In this document: positions 16,422-24,940 of the stretch, one piece after another
Layout of the letters: every line of letters begins with the position of its first letter
Position numbering within the stretch: position 1 is the first letter of the stretch
DNA from: Nocardioides allogilvus
Lineage (GTDB): Bacteria > Actinomycetota > Actinomycetes > Propionibacteriales > Nocardioidaceae
Reading direction: 5' to 3'
Length of the DNA: 64,000 nt
Assembly (NCBI RefSeq): GCF_003047285.1
Contig: NZ_PZYX01000002.1
Span: 1 to 64,000, forward strand
Position numbers and translations under genes: made by a program
The notes under the pieces: model-generated
The model's input: only the letters and a program-made list of their open reading frames with translations
Database searches by the model: none
Told to the model about the DNA's origin: nothing

Positions 16422-17170
16422 CGCTCTCCAGCGTCGCCACCGCTGCCCGGATCCTGCGCGAGTTCGGCAAGCACAGCACCCAGTTGGGAGTCAGCCAGCT
16501 CGCCCGTCGTGTCGGGGTCGGCAAGAGCACCGCGCACCGAGTGCTGTGGACGTTGGTCGAGGAAGGCCTCATCGAGAAGGTCGAGGCGACCGGCCTGTTC
16601 CGGCTCACCTCGACGATGGGCTCGCTGGGCGCCAGCGCCGAGACCTCGCAACGGCTGCACGAGGCGGCGACCAACCCTCTCGACCAGCTTCGCACCAAGA
16701 CCCGCGGCACGATGCACGTCGCCATCCTCGACGGCATCGACGTGCTCTACGTCGAGCGCCGAGAAGGCCTCGGCGCCATCCAGGTCTTTCGTGCCGTCGG
16801 AAGTCGCAACTCCGCCTACATGACGGCCAGCGGAAAGGTGCTGCTCGCATTCCTCCCCACCGAGCAGCAACGAAGCCTCGTGCAGGAGATCCGCCTGACC
16901 CCGAAGACCTCGCGGACGATCACGACGCGTCCCGCGTTCCTCGCCGAACTTGGTCGCGTGCGCAGCCAGGGATACGGCGAGAACCGCGGCGAGTGGCAAC
17001 CCGGCATGTGCTCGATCGCAGCACCCATCCGCGACCCGCTGGGCCAGGTGGTCGCCTCGGTCTCCGTGGCGGAGTACGTCGAGGACGTCGAGCCCGGCCT
17101 GCGTCACCTCGCCGGCCCGATCATCGAGACCGCGAAGCGCATCTCTGCCGGACTGGGGTGGCTCGAGTGA
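16418..17170 (+). CDS. IclR-family transcriptional regulator
   Basis: A 250-residue IclR protein. The N-terminal winged helix-turn-helix spans about residues 5-65 (LGVSQLARRVGVGKSTAHR), and the C-terminal effector domain carries the usual GYGEN...E and CSIAAPIRD segments. IclR proteins next to aromatic gene clusters usually bind an aromatic intermediate. It is the probable controller of both divergent operons through the repeats at 15,677-15,741. The start overlaps the preceding stop (ATGA) and its own stop overlaps the next start (GTGA). Confidence 0.93.
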   Translation: MTLSSVATAARILREFGKHSTQLGVSQLARRVGVGKSTAHRVLWTLVEEGLIEKVEATGLFRLTSTMGSLGASAETSQRLHEAATNPLDQLRTKTRGTMHVAILDGIDVLYVERREGLGAIQVFRAVGSRNSAYMTASGKVLLAFLPTEQQRSLVQEIRLTPKTSRTITTRPAFLAELGRVRSQGYGENRGEWQPGMCSIAAPIRDPLGQVVASVSVAEYVEDVEPGLRHLAGPIIETAKRISAGLGWLE

Positions 17171-18363
17171 CCGGGTCCTGGGAGCGTCTGTGCCTCGTCG
17201 AGGAGGTGCTCAGTGACCGACCTCTCGGCCTCGTGGTCGGCGACACCGGCCAGGACCGCGACCGTGTGTGCGTGGTCGCCAAACCGGACGGGCAGTTCAT
17301 TGCGATGCTCGACCGCTGCCCGCACCGCGACATCGCGCTCTCCGGCGGGCTCGTGAAGGCGGGGGTGCTTACCTGCCCCGGCCACTTCTGGTGCTTCGAC
17401 CTCGAGACGGGTCGGCGCACCGACGAGCCAAGCCACGCGGCGACCCTTTACCCGACTCGCGTGGTCGACGGCTGGGTCGAAGCCCAGGTGCCGGCACCCG
17501 CGCCCCGCGTCTCGATGCGCGAGTGGCTGCTCGCACAAGCCGAGCGCGCCAAGGATCCCGAGATCGGTGAGTCGGTGGTCGTAGACGGGGTGATGACTAA
17601 CTACCACGACGAGGGTTCGGGTCCGCCGGTCGTACTCATCCACGGCTCCGGGCCAGGAGTCAGCGCCTGGGCCAACTGGCGCCTGACATTGCCTGCGCTC
17701 GCCGAGAACTTCCGGGTGCTCGCGCCCGACGTGCTGGGCTTCGGCTACACCGAGCGGCCCTCGAACCCTTGCTACGACCTCGAGGTCTGGACGGGTCACC
17801 TGCTCGGGTTCCTCGACGCGCTCGAGCTCGACCGCGTGTCCCTCGTGGGGAACAGCTTCGGTGGCGCCCTAGCGCTGAGCATCGCCACGAGGTTTCCCGA
17901 CCGGGTGGACAAGCTGGTCCTAATGGGCAGCGTCGGCGTCCCGTTCGAGCTCACCCCGGGCCTTGATGCCGTCTGGGGCTTCGAGCCGTCCCTTCCTGCG
18001 ATGCTGGATCTCATCGGCGTCTTCTCGCACGACCCATCACTGCTCACCGAGGACCTGGCCAGGCTCCGCCTAGACGCGGCCATCCGACCCGGCGTGCAGG
18101 AGGCCTATCGCGCGATGTTCCCGCGACCGCGGCAGGCGAGGGTCGACGCGCTGACCATCGACGAGGATCGGGTCCGCGGCCTCCCGCACGAGACGCTCGT
18201 CGTACACGGACGCGACGACCGGGTCATCCCGCTGAACAACTCGCTGCGCCTCCTGGAGCTCATCGATCAGGCTCAGCTGCATGTGTTCGGACGGTGCGGA
18301 CACTGGGTGCAGATCGAGCACGCCGAGCGGTTCAACCGGCTCGTGGTCGACTTTCTCAGTTGA
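17167..18363 (+). CDS. Rieske ferredoxin fused to a meta-cleavage-product alpha/beta hydrolase
   Basis: One 398-residue open frame holds two enzymes. Residues 1-110 are a Rieske [2Fe-2S] ferredoxin with Cys51-x-His53 and Cys70-x2-His73. Residues 135-398 are a C-C bond hydrolase of the XylF/DmpD/BphD type: oxyanion segment HGSGPGVSAW, nucleophile Ser230 in GNSFGG, Asp in HGRDDRVIP and His in GRCGHW. No stop codon separates them and the internal ATG near 17,515 has no clear ribosome binding site, so a true fusion is likely. The hydrolase handles ketone ring-fission products from alkylcatechols. The ferredoxin is odd because the operon's reductase already carries its own 2Fe-2S domain. Start: GTG 17167 overlapping the IclR stop. 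Confidence 0.85.
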   Translation: MTGSWERLCLVEEVLSDRPLGLVVGDTGQDRDRVCVVAKPDGQFIAMLDRCPHRDIALSGGLVKAGVLTCPGHFWCFDLETGRRTDEPSHAATLYPTRVVDGWVEAQVPAPAPRVSMREWLLAQAERAKDPEIGESVVVDGVMTNYHDEGSGPPVVLIHGSGPGVSAWANWRLTLPALAENFRVLAPDVLGFGYTERPSNPCYDLEVWTGHLLGFLDALELDRVSLVGNSFGGALALSIATRFPDRVDKLVLMGSVGVPFELTPGLDAVWGFEPSLPAMLDLIGVFSHDPSLLTEDLARLRLDAAIRPGVQEAYRAMFPRPRQARVDALTIDEDRVRGLPHETLVVHGRDDRVIPLNNSLRLLELIDQAQLHVFGRCGHWVQIEHAERFNRLVVDFLS

Positions 18364-18437
18364 GCAGGAATGCAACGAATCCGCCTCAAGCACTGCGGAG
18401 ACTGGCGCGACTGCAGGATCTCCCGTAGGCCGAACCT

Positions 18438-18483
18438 CCACCGACAAGGCTCCGGCCTAAGGAGTCGGCCGCGGTGGTCTTTG
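18438..18483 (+). terminator. probable intrinsic terminator after the hydrolase fusion gene
   Basis: CCACCG at 18,438-18,443 pairs with CGGTGG at 18,472-18,477, and an inner GGCTCC pairs with GGAGTC, followed by TCTTT. It lies 75 bases past the stop and would end the rightward regulator operon. Confidence 0.6.
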
Positions 18484-18490
18484 GCCGTTT

Positions 18491-18523
18491 GACCCGTCCG
18501 GTGACTTGTTCCGGTGACGGGTC
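18491..18523. repeat. inverted repeat with internal direct repeats, candidate oriT element
   Basis: GACCCGTC at 18,491-18,498 pairs with GACGGGTC at 18,516-18,523. The octamer CCGGTGAC occurs twice here (18,498-18,505 and 18,511-18,518). Such compact repeats upstream of a MobF relaxase are a common oriT arrangement, but no nic site is recognised. Confidence 0.35.
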
Positions 18524-18639
18524 CCTATCCGGACGAGCCAACAAAGCTCCCCCGGGTTGCCCTCACTCCCCAAACTTCGAACGCGAGTCCACGACAGCGG
18601 CCCTGCCCGCATCGCCTTCCTGACGATCCCGACACTCGG

Positions 18640-18800
18640 TCCGCCGTCTTCTCACATGTTCCTGTCCACACGTCCCCGGTCCCTCCACCGCCTTTGCCTC
18701 CGCCCTCCCTTCGACTGCCCCTGTCCTCCAGCCCCTCTCTGACCCACCTCCCTTCCTTCCCCTTCATTCGCCACACACCTCTTTCATCCAGGTTCGCCCC
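18640..18800. other. strand-biased polypyrimidine tract upstream of the relaxase
   Basis: About 160 bases are overwhelmingly C and T on the plus strand, with long runs such as CTCCCTTCC. No convincing gene is present; the open frame through here lacks actinobacterial codon bias. It could be part of the transfer origin, a structured non-coding segment, or degenerate sequence. Bases 18,524-18,639 and 18,801-18,843 show nothing else. Confidence 0.55.
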
Positions 18801-18843
18801 CCTGGCCACTCGGAGCAGGGTCGTGGCCTTGAGGGGTGTGACG

Positions 18844-21800
18844 ATGACACTGCACAAGCTGGCGGCCGGGTCGGGGTACGAGTATCTGACCAGGCAGGTC
18901 GCGGCACTCGACTCGACGGAGAAGGGCGCCACTCCTCTGGCTGACTACTACGCAGCCAAGGGCGAGGCGCCGGGCCGTTGGCTGGGCCGAGGGCTGGTCG
19001 GCATCGACGAGCTCGAAGTCGACGACGTCGTCACGGCGGAGCAGATGACTCACCTCTTCGGCAGCGGCTGCGATCCGGTCACCGGGCAACCCTTGGGGGC
19101 CGCTTACAGGGTCTTCACGAATGAGACCGCCGGCGCCTTCGCTACCCGGGTCGGCGAGCTCCTCGCGGATACGCCGAAGCCGAGTGCGGCCAAACGGGCA
19201 GCGGCGCGGACCACCACGGCCCACGAGATGTTCGTCGACGAGCATGGCCGCGAGCCGACGGCATCCGAGTTGTCGTCCGCGGTGGCGCGCTACTCGCGAC
19301 CGCGGCAGACGGCGGTGGCGGGCTTCGACCTGACCTTCAGTCCGGTGAAGTCGGTCTCCACGTTGTGGGCGATCGCACCACCGGAGATCGCCCACAAGAT
19401 CGAACAGGCCCACGCCGCGGCAATCAACGACGCGTTGGCCTTCATCGAGCAGAAGGCTCTCTTCACGAGGGAGGGCAAAGACGGCGCCCGCCAGGTCGAG
19501 ACGCGCGGCCTGATCGCCACCGCGTTTACGCACCGTGACTCTCGGGCCGGCGACCCGGATCTGCACACCCATGTCGCGGTCGCCAACAAGGTGCAGACCA
19601 ACGAGGGCAAGTGGCTCTCCATTTACGGGCGGGTGCTGCACCAGCACGTGGTCGCCGCGTCGGAGACATATAACACCGCACTCGAGCGCCACCTCGCGAC
19701 GACCCTCGGCGTGAGGTTCGCCGAACGCCCCGGGACTGAGCGCGAGAAGCGGCCCATCCGGGAGATGGTCGGCATCGGCGGGGAGCTTTGCGTCGCGTGG
19801 TCGAGCAGGCGGGCCGACATCGTCGCCCGACAGCGCGAGTTGGCGCGTGAGTTCCACGAGACGCACGGACGGTCGCCGACCCCGATCGAAACGGTGGCAC
19901 TCGCCCAGCAGGCGAACCTCGAGACTCGCGAGCGGAAGAACGAGCCACGCTCGTCGGCCGATCAGCGCAGGACGTGGCGGGCCGAGGCGGTCGAGTTGCT
20001 CGGCTCGGAGCGAGCCGTCGAGGCGACCATCAGCGCCGCCGTACACCCGTCCGAGGACTTTGCTCCGGTGTCGGTGAAGACCGGCTGGCTCCGTCAGGTG
20101 GCTGCAGACACATTGGCCGAACTGGAGCAGCACCGCGCGACCTGGCAGAGCTGGCACATCCACGCCGAAGTCCAACGGCAGATCCGAGATGCGGATCTGC
20201 CGCCCGAGTACCTCCCCGAGATCTCTCGCATGATCGCCGACGAGGTCGTCCGCCTGTCGGTCCACCTCACCCCCGACCTGGATTCGATCCCTGAGCCCGG
20301 CACGCTCCGCCGCACGGACGGGACCAGCGTCTACCGCCATACCGGCCGCGACCGCTTCAGCTCGACGCGCGTACTGGAAGCCGAGCAACGCATCGTCAGC
20401 GCCGCGGCAGGCGCAGACGCGCCGAGATGGACCAATGACGACGTCGAACTGGCCATCCTGGCCGCCCGCATCAACGGCACCGAACTCAACGCCGACCAGG
20501 ACCAGTTGGTCCGCGCGATGGCCACCAGCGGCCGGCGCGTGCAGCTCGCACTCGCACCAGCCGGAGCAGGCAAGACAACAGCGATGCGGGTTCTCGCGAA
20601 CGTGTGGACCGAAGCGGGGGCGGGCGTGCTCGGGCTCGCCCCGTCTGCAGCAGCCGCGGCCGCACTCCGCGACGCCACGGGCGTGCCGTGCGAGACGCTC
20701 GCCAAGCTCGCGCACGACCTCGACATGCACCCCGACTCGGCGCTGGCGGCCGCCGTCGGCCCCAACACCTTGCTCGTCGTTGACGAAGCTGGCATGGCCG
20801 ACACCATCACCCTCGACCGGATCATCGGCGCCGCGATGGAACGCGGCGCCACGGTCCGGCTGATCGGCGACGACCAACAACTCGCCGCTATCGGCGCCGG
20901 CGGAGTTCTGCGCGACATCGCTCGCACCAGCGGCGCCGTACGACTGGATGAGGTCGTGCGGTTCGACGATCCGATCGAAGCCGACGCTTCGCTGGCGCTG
21001 CGGGAAGGAAACCGCCGGGCCCTCGGCTTCTACCTCGACCACGAGCGCATCCACTCCGGGGATCAAGAATCCGTCCTTGCCGAAGTCTTCGACGCCTGGC
21101 GCCGCGAGCATGATGCGGGCCGGGACTGCCTGATGTTGGCGCCGACCCACGAACTCGTGCGCGAGCTCAACGAGCGAGCGCGCACCGCGCGGTTTGCAGA
21201 CGCGATCCCTGACGACGAGGTGCGACTGAGGGACGGTACCCACGCGTCGGTCGGCGACGTCGTGCTCACGCGCCGCAATGAGCGTCGGCTCTCTTTGAGC
21301 GGCAGCGACTGGGTCAAGAACGGCGACCGCTGGATCGTCGCCGGCATCCGGGACCGCGGCCTGACCGTGCAGCATCGCGACTCCGGACTCATCACCGTGC
21401 TGCCGGCCGAGTACGTCGCCGCCCACGTCGAGCTCGGCTACGCCTCCACGGTCCACACCGCCCAAGGCTTGACCACCGATGTGATGCACAGCGTCATCAC
21501 GGGTGAGGAAACCAGGCAACTGCTCTACACAATGCTGACGCGCGGCCGCGTCGAGAACCACGTCCACGTGATCACGGACCACCTGGGCGACGAGCACGAG
21601 TTCGAGCTGCCCGGAATCACCGAACAACTCACCGCCACCGAGGCCGTCGAACGCGTGCTGGCCCGCGACGGCGCTGCCGTCTCAGCGACCTCCACCCGTC
21701 ACGACTCCGCCACGCCCGAAACACGACTCCACGACGCCACCACGAGGTACGCCGACGCAGTGGCCCTGGCCACGCAACGGATTCTCGGCGCCTGGGATGA

Positions 21801-22422
21801 CGAGTCCGTCGCGCCCGGCCCGCTCCCGTGGCTGCCTGACGCGCCGGCCGAGGTGGCCGACCACCCGCGGTGGGGCCCATACCTAGCCGCCCGAGCACGC
21901 CTCGTGCACACCCTCGCCGCTGAGGCCCGCGAACGGGCCGACGCGACGCTGCCCTCTTGGTTCGATGACTACGACGACGTCCTCACCACTGACCTGCGCT
22001 CCGAGCTCGCGGTCTGGCGGGCAGCACACGGCGTGGCAGCAGACGAGCGCACCATGACAGGACCAGTACCCGCGGACGATCGAGCCGCGCGGTACCGCCG
22101 ACGCCTCCTCGGCAGGATCAACAGTCGGTACGACGCAACCGTTCGTATCTGGGAACGTCGGGTGGTCGCGTACGTCGGCCGCCACGACGAGCAAACGCTC
22201 GATCTGGCCCGAGAGCTGGACCGGTTGCGGCGGCAGGGCTTCGATCCCGAGCGACTACTCAGGAGTGCCATGGCCAGTCCCCTGCCCACGGAACACTCGA
22301 CGTCAGCCCTCGCGTATCGGATCCGCAAGGTCACCCGACCCAGGCCGGCCCCCCAACGCGAGCGGGACCTGTCACACGCCCGAACAAGTCCGCGCGCGCA
22401 GGGGCCTGGACTGGGGCTGTGA
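18844..22422 (+). CDS. MobF-family conjugative relaxase-helicase (TraA type)
   Basis: A 1,192-residue relaxase that nicks and unwinds transfer DNA. The N-terminal TrwC domain begins MTLHKLAAGSGYEYLTRQVA, with candidate nicking tyrosines at 12 and 14, and the metal site is the H...D.HTH segment near residues 229-242. The C-terminal RecD-like helicase has Walker A APAGAGKT near 571 and Walker B VVDEAGM near 645. The ATG at 18,844 gives the standard start; the long upstream frame runs through the pyrimidine tract and is not credible. It appears intact. No coupling protein or type IV secretion gene is visible nearby, suggesting a mobilisable rather than self-transmissible element, unless those genes lie left of the window. 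Confidence 0.93.
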   Translation: MTLHKLAAGSGYEYLTRQVAALDSTEKGATPLADYYAAKGEAPGRWLGRGLVGIDELEVDDVVTAEQMTHLFGSGCDPVTGQPLGAAYRVFTNETAGAFATRVGELLADTPKPSAAKRAAARTTTAHEMFVDEHGREPTASELSSAVARYSRPRQTAVAGFDLTFSPVKSVSTLWAIAPPEIAHKIEQAHAAAINDALAFIEQKALFTREGKDGARQVETRGLIATAFTHRDSRAGDPDLHTHVAVANKVQTNEGKWLSIYGRVLHQHVVAASETYNTALERHLATTLGVRFAERPGTEREKRPIREMVGIGGELCVAWSSRRADIVARQRELAREFHETHGRSPTPIETVALAQQANLETRERKNEPRSSADQRRTWRAEAVELLGSERAVEATISAAVHPSEDFAPVSVKTGWLRQVAADTLAELEQHRATWQSWHIHAEVQRQIRDADLPPEYLPEISRMIADEVVRLSVHLTPDLDSIPEPGTLRRTDGTSVYRHTGRDRFSSTRVLEAEQRIVSAAAGADAPRWTNDDVELAILAARINGTELNADQDQLVRAMATSGRRVQLALAPAGAGKTTAMRVLANVWTEAGAGVLGLAPSAAAAAALRDATGVPCETLAKLAHDLDMHPDSALAAAVGPNTLLVVDEAGMADTITLDRIIGAAMERGATVRLIGDDQQLAAIGAGGVLRDIARTSGAVRLDEVVRFDDPIEADASLALREGNRRALGFYLDHERIHSGDQESVLAEVFDAWRREHDAGRDCLMLAPTHELVRELNERARTARFADAIPDDEVRLRDGTHASVGDVVLTRRNERRLSLSGSDWVKNGDRWIVAGIRDRGLTVQHRDSGLITVLPAEYVAAHVELGYASTVHTAQGLTTDVMHSVITGEETRQLLYTMLTRGRVENHVHVITDHLGDEHEFELPGITEQLTATEAVERVLARDGAAVSATSTRHDSATPETRLHDATTRYADAVALATQRILGAWDDESVAPGPLPWLPDAPAEVADHPRWGPYLAARARLVHTLAAEARERADATLPSWFDDYDDVLTTDLRSELAVWRAAHGVAADERTMTGPVPADDRAARYRRRLLGRINSRYDATVRIWERRVVAYVGRHDEQTLDLARELDRLRRQGFDPERLLRSAMASPLPTEHSTSALAYRIRKVTRPRPAPQRERDLSHARTSPRAQGPGLGL

Positions 22423-22425
22423 GTG

Positions 22426-23328
22426 TTAGGCCGGATAGTTGAACTGCGCCGCGTGCTCGTCGATGTGGGCCCAGAAGTAGAGCTCGAGGAGTTCCGCCAA
22501 CTCCACCGGTGGTAGGTCATGCGTCGCGACGAAGTCCCGCAGGTCGTCGACGATGTGCTCGTCCCGGGCGAAGGCTCCGAGTTGGTCGAGCGACGTTGCC
22601 GCTCGTCGCCGCGCCGTTCGCGTCGGAATCTTGCCGAATCTCATGGCGGACTCCACGGCTTTGGGAGCGGTGAGACCGCCGCGTCCTCGACGTGACGGGG
22701 TTGCGTGCTCATCAGCAGCCGTGGCGAGCCGATGAAGCAGGCTGGCGTCCTGGAAACTGATTGCGCCGGCGAGCAATGCCGCTTGAATGAGGTGGCCCGA
22801 CTCGGATTCCGCGTTGGTCTCCAGGTCGGGGACGCTGGCCAGCGACTCGAGAACGGCATCGTCGTCACACACCCACGTGTTGGCCCAGGTCTTGTCGCTC
22901 CTGCGCGCCGAGTCGCCATGCCCGAGTTCGTCGAGTAGAGCGCGGCGGACTCTTCGGAGGATGGTGGCCGCAACGCACCGCTCCACCGGCTGGTTCCTGA
23001 TTTGCAGCCAAAGCTCGCCGGCCGTCAGTGCGTCGATGTCCGGCGAAAGATCGCGCAACCCGTTGGCCACTCGCGTGGCGCCCGGAAGCATCAGCCAGGC
23101 CAGGACCACGGCCGCCTCGGCATCTTGTTGAGCCAGCAGATGCAGATGGGCCAGCAAAGGGTCCTTGGTCGTCGCGGGAACCCGACGTGTCCACTTGGAT
23201 AGGTCGAGCACGTCGTCGACCACAGCCAGCTCGGGATTCTGGTGACACCAGCGCTTCCACGCAACGGCCGCCGCCTTCATCGCCGGGCCATCGACGTCAT
23301 CCACGCCAAGACACTTCGCCACGCTCAT
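22426..23328 (-). CDS. hypothetical protein of the mobile element
   Basis: A 300-residue soluble protein, convergent with the relaxase gene and only three bases from it. I do not recognise a named domain. The middle contains a helical segment (WLQIRNQPVERCVAATILRR) and the C-terminal half is rich in Arg and Ala helices. The start at ATG 23328 has a strong ribosome binding site (AGGAGTGGGG); a frame extending further upstream is less likely. Proteins of this sort often accompany actinobacterial relaxase genes, from memory only. Confidence 0.72.
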   Translation of the reverse strand: MSVAKCLGVDDVDGPAMKAAAVAWKRWCHQNPELAVVDDVLDLSKWTRRVPATTKDPLLAHLHLLAQQDAEAAVVLAWLMLPGATRVANGLRDLSPDIDALTAGELWLQIRNQPVERCVAATILRRVRRALLDELGHGDSARRSDKTWANTWVCDDDAVLESLASVPDLETNAESESGHLIQAALLAGAISFQDASLLHRLATAADEHATPSRRGRGGLTAPKAVESAMRFGKIPTRTARRRAATSLDQLGAFARDEHIVDDLRDFVATHDLPPVELAELLELYFWAHIDEHAAQFNYPA

Positions 23329-23535
23329 TGCCCCACTCCTTCCAATGTCCGGGCAGACGCCTGCCACGGTGCGGGCAGACCCGCTTCACTAGGTAGGTGC
23401 GCAGGCACGTCCGGATTTGGCCAGGAATCGCCGTACCCACCGCGCATCAGGTGTCTGTGGTTGCTGCCATCTGTGCAGGTCGGAGCGCGAATCGCATGAT
23501 CTGCCCATCAAGATCTGGTCGGATATCCTTGGAGC

Positions 23536-24183
23536 ATGTCCGGGCATTCCTTGCTCGTGTACGCCCGCCGCGCGGCCGGGCTGACGCAGGCTGCACTCGC
23601 GCGGCTCGCCGGCACGTCGCAGCCGACCCTGTCGGCATACGAGCGCGGCACGAAGTCGCCCTCATTGGCCGTCGCCGACCGGATCGTGGAGGCCGCCGGC
23701 CACCACTTGGAGGCGGTGCCGAACTTGGAGTTCGTGGAGGTGCCAGGCCAGCACGGCTTGCACCCGTTCTGGCTGGCCAACGAGCTGTGGCGGCTGGATC
23801 CGGCACGCGCGTTCAGCACAGTCCTGCTTCCCGGACCCGATGACCACTGGCCGGCGCCTCGTCGCCTCTACTACCTCCACGAGCGCAACGACCGGGCGCG
23901 CGCCTACGAGCTGATCCTCCGTGACGGCAGTCCGAGCGACTTGCTCGACTACGTCGACGGCGTTCTGCTCGTCGACATCTGGAAGGACCTCGACCTGCCC
24001 GGCCCCATTCGCCGAGCCTGGCAGCCGTTGATCCGCAAGACCTTGCGAACGAGCCGGCAGCGGCCCGTGCCCCGTCCGGAAGGCGACGGACCACCCGGCG
24101 CACTCCTGGGACTGCGACCGAGTCAGCGGTCCCAGTATCTGCAGTTGGGGAAGCACATGTCGGAGGACGATCGCAGCAGTTGA
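23536..24183 (+). CDS. XRE-family helix-turn-helix regulator
   Basis: A 215-residue protein whose first 65 residues are a Cro/CI-type helix-turn-helix (LTQAALARLAGTSQPTLSAYERG). The remainder, with PFWLANELWRL and a SPSDLLDYVDG segment, resembles no domain I can name and may bind a partner. A -10-like GATATCCT lies ten bases before the ATG, so the mRNA leader is very short. It could control the adjoining mobile-element genes. The 207 bases before it contain no other gene. Confidence 0.85.
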   Translation: MSGHSLLVYARRAAGLTQAALARLAGTSQPTLSAYERGTKSPSLAVADRIVEAAGHHLEAVPNLEFVEVPGQHGLHPFWLANELWRLDPARAFSTVLLPGPDDHWPAPRRLYYLHERNDRARAYELILRDGSPSDLLDYVDGVLLVDIWKDLDLPGPIRRAWQPLIRKTLRTSRQRPVPRPEGDGPPGALLGLRPSQRSQYLQLGKHMSEDDRSS

Positions 24184-24214
24184 GCCGCCTCCCCCCAACG
24201 CCGATCCGCCAGCG

Positions 24215-24940
24215 TCACCTCGGCGGGCCTTCCCGCCTTCGAATGGGCGTGTGGCCCGATGCCTCCAACCAGCTCCGTGCTCGGCCGCGCTGACGGTCGC
24301 TTGAGAACGCGTGCCAGCGGGTGATCAGTGCTGGTCGCTCGGACAACCTGTCCTTGAACCGGCGGAAGGCACCACGCCCCGAGATGGCGTGGGCCAACCG
24401 GTCCCCGAACTCCTGATCGTCAAGGTCCTCAATGAACCTCTCCATGTCCCGGTATCCCTGATGCGATCCCTCGCAGTGCACCCACAGCCAGCGTTCCGGG
24501 TCGTCATCGTCTTCCTCGATTTCGCCGACCTCCTCGGCGTACTCGATGGCGGATTGGGGCCATACCTCCCCTGTGCGCAGGTCGATGCGGCCGCCGCCGT
24601 GGACCGGGTCGCCCTCAAGGACCATGGCGAGCTCCTCCAGGTCGACCGGCAGTGGGCGCAGCATCGGGGTCGGTCCGCTGCCCAAGGCCGCGGCGAGTGC
24701 GTCAGCCAGCTCCTGGTCTCCGTCCCAGTCCCGTTCACGCAGGGCGGTGACGCACGCGTGCGCGAGGTCGACGGCCCCCTCGGCACTGTCCCAGACCGCC
24801 GCGAGCAGGCCGTCGCCGATCAGCTGCAGCGAGTCATCGGGCCACGGCTGGCGGCGTAGCTCGGTGACCAGTTCCGCATGGTCGCAGCGCATCGCCATCG
24901 ACCGCAGCTGAGTCAGGGCTTCGCGATCGTCCACGGTCAC
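24215..24940 (-). CDS. UPF0158-family protein
   Basis: A 241-residue protein. The central and C-terminal parts (GGRIDLRTGEVWPQ, then MERFIEDLDD, then AISGRGAFRRFKDRL) match the pattern of the uncharacterised UPF0158 family, from memory. The N-terminal 85 residues look like a helical repeat. Start: GTG 24940, overlapping the stop of the gene upstream (GTGA), so the two are a coupled pair. Function unknown. Confidence 0.78.
   Translation of the reverse strand: MTVDDREALTQLRSMAMRCDHAELVTELRRQPWPDDSLQLIGDGLLAAVWDSAEGAVDLAHACVTALRERDWDGDQELADALAAALGSGPTPMLRPLPVDLEELAMVLEGDPVHGGGRIDLRTGEVWPQSAIEYAEEVGEIEEDDDDPERWLWVHCEGSHQGYRDMERFIEDLDDQEFGDRLAHAISGRGAFRRFKDRLSERPALITRWHAFSSDRQRGRARSWLEASGHTPIRRREGPPR

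Noticed and set aside
17167..18363. Two separate genes for the ferredoxin and hydrolase
   Set aside because: There is no stop codon between them and no ribosome binding site ahead of the internal ATG, so a fusion fits better, with the caveat noted in the findings.
18784..21627. Long minus-strand open frame (947 codons) opposite the relaxase
   Set aside because: It lies entirely antisense to an intact relaxase with all motifs, and its codon pattern and composition are those of a shadow in high-GC DNA.
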